This document shows, one piece after another, positions 8,501 to 11,500 of a stretch of DNA of 11,500 bases (its first letter is position 1; every line of letters begins with the position of its first letter). The notes beneath the pieces are model-generated. The model had not been told where the DNA came from. It searched no databases and saw nothing but the letters and a program-made list of their open reading frames with translations. A program made the translations under genes and the position numbers. The DNA is from CAYVZU01 sp964455935. GTDB taxonomy: Bacteria > Fibrobacterota > CAYVZU01. The stretch is from NCBI GenBank assembly GCA_964455935.1, contig CAYVZU010000127.1:1-11500 (forward strand), read 5' to 3'.

Positions 8501-9409
8501 CCGAATATCCAACAGTCCGGAAAGCTCGCCTTCGCAAAGGCGATGCTTGATCCGGAGGGAATCGATCTGAAAGGCTCCGTGCTCATAGCGTGCCCAGGCT
8601 TCCATGGCTCCGCTATATCCATGCAAATCGATTTTCGGGCTCTCGATGCGAAATTGGCCGCGACAAGCCCCCGCCGGCTCGTTCAGTCGAGCCCAAACTT
8701 GAGCCTTGCCGCTTAGAGGGAATCCCGTTTTGCCCATAAGGCATCCTGCCCGGCCCAGTTCCACGCTACCCATTGCTTCCAGAAAATCCGTTGGAGCTCC
8801 GGACAATGAGCCGGCCAGAATGATTTTCTGGATCGAGTCCAAAACAACAACACTGTCGAAACGGACCCGGTGAAGGTCTGTGCCAAGATCGAGTTGGCCA
8901 TTGATCTCAAAGGGGCGGCCATTTTTCATCACCTGGAGTTTTGCGGTCGCCCGATATGTATCCTTGTCCTTCTGCGCCCAATGAATTTCCAAATCGGCCT
9001 GAGCATCCCAAGACGTAATCCTGACAGAAGCACGGTCCACATCGAAGTTGGAGATAATTGGAGGGTGACCCGAGCCGCGGCGCAGTTTGATTCCGGGCAG
9101 TATCCAGCTTCGGTCATTTCCGGATGCTTCCAGTGCCAACCCTCCTATGCGCACAGATCCGATTCTGCTGGGAGAGGCAAGAAGCGACAGCGGATTGAAC
9201 CGCACCTCAAGACTGTCACACTTCTGCGCGCCGGCCCGAATGCCGGTTAATAGCACCGAATGCGGGCGCAGGCGAATTCCCGAAAAGATTGCCTGGGGTC
9301 CCAGAATCGAGCGAAGCGCCTGGCCCGCGGCAAACCGGATGCTGAAGGGCAAGATGACGATGAACAGGAGGGCCAAAGCCAGGGCTGCCAGAAAGGACTT
9401 CTTGACCAT
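5513..9409 (-). CDS. tamB: TamB-like translocation/assembly module protein (DUF490/AsmA-like)
   Basis: A very long protein (1298 residues from the ATG at 9409; E. coli TamB is about 1260) that would be anchored in the inner membrane and span the periplasm as a beta-taco bridge. Residues 5-24 form a single transmembrane anchor (LAALALALLFIVILPF) after basic MVKK. The middle is repetitive beta-rich sequence with short hydrophobic strands and recurring S/G-x-D turns, as in AsmA-like proteins. The last ~350 residues match the TamB C-terminal domain: EFHEGEIFYLAQDVKPF, SSGNVSFTSHQGGFNPQIDLEA, a TILSVLLTGRPWEQL segment and a final strand LKYILRF. TamB homologues pair with an Omp85 protein and are implicated in phospholipid transport and outer-membrane protein assembly. 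A TTG at 9439 would add ten residues; the ATG is preferred because GGAGG precedes it. The Omp85 gene follows immediately. Confidence 0.9.
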   Translation of the reverse strand: MVKKSFLAALALALLFIVILPFSIRFAAGQALRSILGPQAIFSGIRLRPHSVLLTGIRAGAQKCDSLEVRFNPLSLLASPSRIGSVRIGGLALEASGNDRSWILPGIKLRRGSGHPPIISNFDVDRASVRITSWDAQADLEIHWAQKDKDTYRATAKLQVMKNGRPFEINGQLDLGTDLHRVRFDSVVVLDSIQKIILAGSLSGAPTDFLEAMGSVELGRAGCLMGKTGFPLSGKAQVWARLNEPAGACRGQFRIESPKIDLHGYSGAMEAWARYEHGAFQIDSLRIKHRLCEGELSGLLDIRRNSIRLESALRWREIATAKGRHLLLNTHLRYQGPLRGDYWSGKANIEVEARGAGSGPELARFDFDYEGGELFVSSRAAGGEGLGGGRLAKTLDLSGEISIDDIGDLAQLAGIDAKGRGRIRWRAAGLRKRPTIEIQLTADRCAVEAFQFDSAGLALRYANGTCLVESLYAASGPLSAKGRGEWAKGAGRLDLRIHSGSDSTGSLQVVSAESLCAEFSLISFPLRAIDSLFNPSPRTTGYINASMRYCGPAIGARSAGFNPKWHGWLDWGDAQYRGVKFDWLSASFAGIGNTVRLDSLRIQHDGRFSVISGRTKLPFSIQSPCSLSVALDRFPLDILPLFLQGSASYKGVCSGKFALQGKLSQPEFNGTLRIDTLTARPWSKIPDFALYGAELRAERRRWAFSTQGRVDKLNFTARADGNYSGADSLSGRLQATIENSRMEAFFEKIPGTGLQVRGKTEQVSVSMLHGILPFLRPINGLADVRFRWRDSRLTGELLAQEPQFHMIGSDSGRAIFSYKDRRLDFDSVSIFSQTGLIRGAGGITIRPSILYDFNAQAQGFPIEIKLGKGLFWGDVHFFGDSDSIHAFCSPLRVRNLDYYIPKCDQVLRIAEGEAEVTGNRMSLRDLKGMVEDRPGKVSGDIDFNLGHWQVHFWGEGDSLHISKGTAYWALVERGTFDVGVSPNRSRIKLALHLASGEFTGVVPKMALLQPGRGLYDPRQFEESQHMSLQIQVTSSESLWVNNNLARVRFGADLTVGGNASLPIWQGQIEFHEGEIFYLAQDVKPFILSSGNVSFTSHQGGFNPQIDLEASHTADIYWDPDSANSDTAEVFLGIHGPLKKINSVELDCPAMVARYPELARQTKMQREMTILSVLLTGRPWEQLVRSNLGAVATNQAGSMFQAYFQAAAQRRLAQLLHLDAVRITGGDWSKIGEGKGPDLVVTDKVGRKVTVEWASRVGSEILQSQQVKLQYQLRDNFVVESAADQQTNYGMDLKYILRF

Positions 9410-9412
9410 GCG

Positions 9413-9417
9413 CCTCC
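9413..9417 (-). promoter_or_regulatory. Ribosome binding site choosing the tamB ATG
   Basis: GGAGG on the minus strand ends 3 nt before the ATG at 9409. The gap is short, but the match is strong and the resulting N-terminus (MVKKSFLAAL) is a typical basic-then-hydrophobic anchor. The TTG 30 nt upstream has only AAGG one base away. Confidence 0.45.
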
Positions 9418-9450
9418 AACCCCGGACGGGGGCCCGCAAACCTTAATGAA

Positions 9451-9646
9451 TAGTATTAGTAATTACTCAGGCCCCCATGAAACCACAGAGAGAAATCCGA
9501 GTTAAGAATGAGAACACAGAGGGAAATCTTTCTGGCGCGCACCGCGCTGGAATAGATCTTTTCCCACTCTGTGTCCTCTTCTCCACCCTCAGTGTTTCTC
9601 TGTGGTTTCATGATTCTTTCGAAGACGTGAGTAGTTACTAGTATTA
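9451..9646. repeat. ~196-bp imperfect palindrome with CACAGAG-rich arms (hairpin repeat)
   Basis: The arms pair in several blocks around a centre near 9541. Outer block: AGTATTAGTAATTACTCA (9452-9469) against TGAGTAGTTACTAGTATT (9628-9645), 15 of 18 positions. Middle block: CATGAAACCACAGAGA (9476-9491) against TCTCTGTGGTTTCATG (9597-9612), a perfect 16 bp. Inner block: ACACAGAG (9514-9521) against CTCTGTGT (9567-9574), perfect 8 bp, followed inward by GGGAAA against TTTTCCC and a GC-rich tip around GCGCG-CAC-CGCGC. The blocks are separated by unequal unpaired stretches. There is no coding content. It shares no obvious sequence with the palindrome at 2064-2243, so it is a separate family. It looks like a non-coding dispersed hairpin element, but copy number is unknown. 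Confidence 0.78.
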
Positions 9647-9756
9647 AATCTAAAAAAAATGACCCCATGGCCGCAGAACCGTTTATGCGACAGGGGGTTG
9701 CCTTTCGGCGAATCCGTCTCATAGTGTGGACGATCGGCTTATGTTATTTTCCATAT

Positions 9757-10488
9757 ATGCCCACATACAGACTTGATCTGGCCTATGACGGAACCGATCT
9801 GTTCGGCTGGCAAACGCAGCTAAACCGGCGAACCGTGCAGGAAGACCTTGAAAAGGCGCTTGGAACCATTCTGCGGGAGCCGGTCCGGATAATCGGGGCG
9901 GGCCGGACCGACGCCGGCGTGCATGCGATCGGACAGGTTGCGAGCTTTCGGACCCAACAAGAGATTCCGGACGAGAAACGGGTGCTGCATTCTCTCAATG
10001 GCATTCTGAACCGGGATATTGCCGTCCGTCAGTTGTCCCGAGCACCGAACGATTTTCATGCGCGCCATAGTGCACGGTACCGGCAATACGCGTATTCGAT
10101 CCTCCTTCAAAAACCGGCGCTGCGACGCCAGTACAGTTGGTTTCTCCGGTATTCTGTGAATTGGACCTGCATCGAAGAACTCCTTCCCGTTCTCACCGGT
10201 CCGCACGATTTTCGCGCCTTCTGCTCGTCGGACAGCGCAACAAAGGACACCCATTGCGATATTGCATTCTTTTCACTTGAGCACAAGGGTTTTGAGAAGG
10301 TATTTCACGTGAGGGCAAATCGCTTTCTTTATCGTATGGTCCGTTCCCTGGTCGGTACTCTCATCGACATCGGCCGTGGGGACCTTCCAATCGAGAACCT
10401 GTCCAAGGCCCTTGAGAGCGGCGACCGGACGCTGGTGGGAGACACGGCGCCTGCGCGGGGATTAACGATGGTAGAAGTGGGATATTAG
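9757..10488 (+). CDS. truA: tRNA pseudouridine(38-40) synthase TruA
   Basis: Isomerises uridine to pseudouridine at positions 38-40 of the tRNA anticodon arm in the cytoplasm. The 243-residue product is of usual family length. It begins MPTYRLDLAYDGTDLFGWQ, the standard TruA opening, and carries the catalytic-Asp motif GAGRTDAGVHA (47-57; D52), the tRNA-binding ARYRQYAY segment, and the C-terminal ANRFLYRMVRSLVGTLIDIGRG. The reading frame stays open 90 nt upstream, but the start is placed at ATG 9757 because family homology begins there and the upstream residues look unrelated. No Shine-Dalgarno precedes this ATG (the bases before it are TTTTCCATAT), so the leader may be short or the mRNA leaderless. 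The HtrA gene follows after 15 bp and is probably co-transcribed. Confidence 0.95.
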   Translation: MPTYRLDLAYDGTDLFGWQTQLNRRTVQEDLEKALGTILREPVRIIGAGRTDAGVHAIGQVASFRTQQEIPDEKRVLHSLNGILNRDIAVRQLSRAPNDFHARHSARYRQYAYSILLQKPALRRQYSWFLRYSVNWTCIEELLPVLTGPHDFRAFCSSDSATKDTHCDIAFFSLEHKGFEKVFHVRANRFLYRMVRSLVGTLIDIGRGDLPIENLSKALESGDRTLVGDTAPARGLTMVEVGY

Positions 10489-10503
10489 GAACTGGAGCTT
10501 GCG

Positions 10504-11500
10504 ATGATAATACGAAATGAATGCGGTGGAGTCATTGCCTACACGGCACTATTCCTGCTGGGGCTTCTGGTGGGGGGCATTGTGGTGGGCGAGGTCCTCA
10601 GGAATCGCCCGGTCGGGATTCTCCCCGCTGAAGCCAAAGCTGTGCAGGCCGGCCGGATCATTGCGACCCCTTTAACGCCGCTGGCCAAGGATCCTGCTCT
10701 TCGGCGTACCCCCATTGTAATTGCCACTGAGCGCGTTGTGCCTGCCGTTGTCAGCATCACGGTTACGCAGATCCAGGTTGTCCGCGACCCGTTTTACGAT
10801 GATTTCTTCGGCGGGTTCTTCGGGCCGGGCCTCAATACGCGCTACAGGGAAGTGCAGAGCATTGGATCGGGCGTCGTATTCGACTCGCTTGGGCATGTTC
10901 TCACCAATTTTCATGTTGTCGAAGGCGCCTCGGTCATCATGGTCAACCTGCCTGGCGGGGGTGAGTTCAAAGGCGAGTTGGTCGGCACGGACCCGGCCTC
11001 GGATCTGGCCGTTGTCCGGGTGCGCGAAAAGGGTCTGCTATATGCGGTACTGGGCAACTCCGACAGTTTGTTTCTGGGCGAGCCGGTCATTGCTCTGGGC
11101 AATCCATTCGGATACCTGATGAGCGACGCCAATCCATCCATCACGACCGGGGTGGTTAGCGCTCTGCACCGCGATTTCAGCAAAAATCCCGACCGGCCCG
11201 GGCAGACGTATCAGGACATGATCCAAACCGATGCGGCAATCAATCCCGGCAACAGCGGCGGTCCGCTGGTTAATATCTACGGTGAGGTGATCGGACTCAA
11301 TACCTTCATCGTTTCCCCATCCAAGGGGTCCGTGGGAATCGGGTTCGCCCGTCCCATCAACAAGGCCAAGAGGGTTGCGGCGGAACTGATCCGCTATGGC
11401 GCACGACAGCGCTATTTTACAGGCTTGCGTGTGCAGGATGTCACCCCGGATGTGGCCCGGGCCCTTGGCGTACCCGCCAATGTCGGGGGTGTAGTTATTA
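10504..11500 (+). CDS. HtrA/DegP-family serine protease, membrane-anchored, C-terminus cut by window edge
   Basis: Envelope protein quality-control protease of the S1C trypsin-like family; 332 codons are visible. Residues 11-30 form a hydrophobic segment (IAYTALFLLGLLVGGIVVG), either a signal anchor or an uncleaved N-terminal helix. The protease domain spans about 70-300: an HtrA-type LA-loop region DPFYDDFFGGFFGPG (95-109), catalytic H137 in LTNFHVVEG, D167 in ASDLAVVRV, and S251 in INPGNSGGPLVN, so the triad is complete. A PDZ domain begins near residue 304 (YFTGLRVQDVTPDVARALGVP) and runs off the window; whether there are one or two PDZ domains cannot be seen. Start ATG 10504 has GGAG 6 nt upstream (10494-10497). 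The gene is 15 bp after truA. A DegS/DegP/DegQ assignment is not possible from this part. Confidence 0.93.
   Translation, partial: MIIRNECGGVIAYTALFLLGLLVGGIVVGEVLRNRPVGILPAEAKAVQAGRIIATPLTPLAKDPALRRTPIVIATERVVPAVVSITVTQIQVVRDPFYDDFFGGFFGPGLNTRYREVQSIGSGVVFDSLGHVLTNFHVVEGASVIMVNLPGGGEFKGELVGTDPASDLAVVRVREKGLLYAVLGNSDSLFLGEPVIALGNPFGYLMSDANPSITTGVVSALHRDFSKNPDRPGQTYQDMIQTDAAINPGNSGGPLVNIYGEVIGLNTFIVSPSKGSVGIGFARPINKAKRVAAELIRYGARQRYFTGLRVQDVTPDVARALGVPANVGGVVI

Larger units (their letters stand above)
9410..9756. other. Divergent intergenic region between tamB and truA
   Basis: 347 bp without a convincing gene. About 9451-9646 is a long imperfect palindrome. Only 41 bp separate its left end from the tamB ATG, so any tamB promoter must lie partly in the element. 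Positions 9647-9756 hold an A-run (about 9652-9659) and an open frame running into truA that has no protein-like N-terminus. No confident promoter was found for either gene. Confidence 0.6.

Noticed and set aside
7916..8716. 266-codon plus-strand open frame inside tamB
   Set aside because: It is antisense to a well-supported TamB reading frame and its composition looks like a shadow of that frame.
9445..9500. Minus-strand promoter for tamB in the left arm of the palindrome
   Set aside because: TAATAC-like -10 candidates exist in the AT-rich arm, but no -35 match better than chance was found at a proper distance.
9652..9660. A-run beside the second palindrome read as the T-run of a terminator on the minus strand
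   Set aside because: On the minus strand the T-run would come before the hairpin, not after it, so the geometry is wrong for an intrinsic terminator.
9667..9756. In-frame upstream extension of truA (30 residues)
   Set aside because: TruA family similarity starts exactly at ATG 9757 and the upstream residues look like translated non-coding sequence.

Overview
The window reads as a chromosomal housekeeping segment from a diderm (Gram-negative-type) bacterium of moderately high GC content. The diderm call rests on a TamB-like inter-membrane protein, an Omp85 (BamA/TamA-type) outer-membrane barrel ending in Phe, an HtrA-type envelope protease and a SPOR-domain envelope protein. No gene pins down the phylum. 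An archaeal-type phosphoglycerate mutase in a bacterial envelope-gene setting would fit one of the less-studied diderm lineages, but that is inference only. No tRNA, rRNA, CRISPR, transposase, phage or defence gene was found.

Layout: (1) Positions 1-1999, minus strand, a tightly packed operon read right to left: a SPOR-domain envelope protein, an iron-type alcohol dehydrogenase (GTG start directly after the preceding stop), and dUTPase (dut), whose last few residues lie outside the window. (2) Positions 2000-2318, a divergent intergenic region holding a ~180-bp imperfect palindrome (2064-2243), with a candidate promoter on each side pointing outward. (3) Positions 2319-3521, plus strand, cofactor-independent phosphoglycerate mutase of the archaeal ApgM type. 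It converges on (4), 3548-9409, minus strand, a two-gene operon in which a ~1300-residue TamB homologue is followed, with no spacer, by an Omp85 protein with four recognisable POTRA repeats. (5) Positions 9410-9756, a second divergent intergenic region, holding a second, unrelated ~196-bp imperfect palindrome (about 9451-9646). (6) Positions 9757-11500, plus strand, truA (tRNA pseudouridine synthase) followed 15 bp later by an HtrA/DegP-family serine protease cut by the window end.

The coherent theme is outer-membrane biogenesis and envelope quality control: TamB plus its Omp85 partner, the membrane-anchored HtrA protease and the SPOR protein. The genes themselves are ordinary. The least explained structures are the two long intergenic hairpins, one in each divergent gap, which look like non-coding repeat (MITE- or REP-like) elements. 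A genome-wide copy count would decide this.
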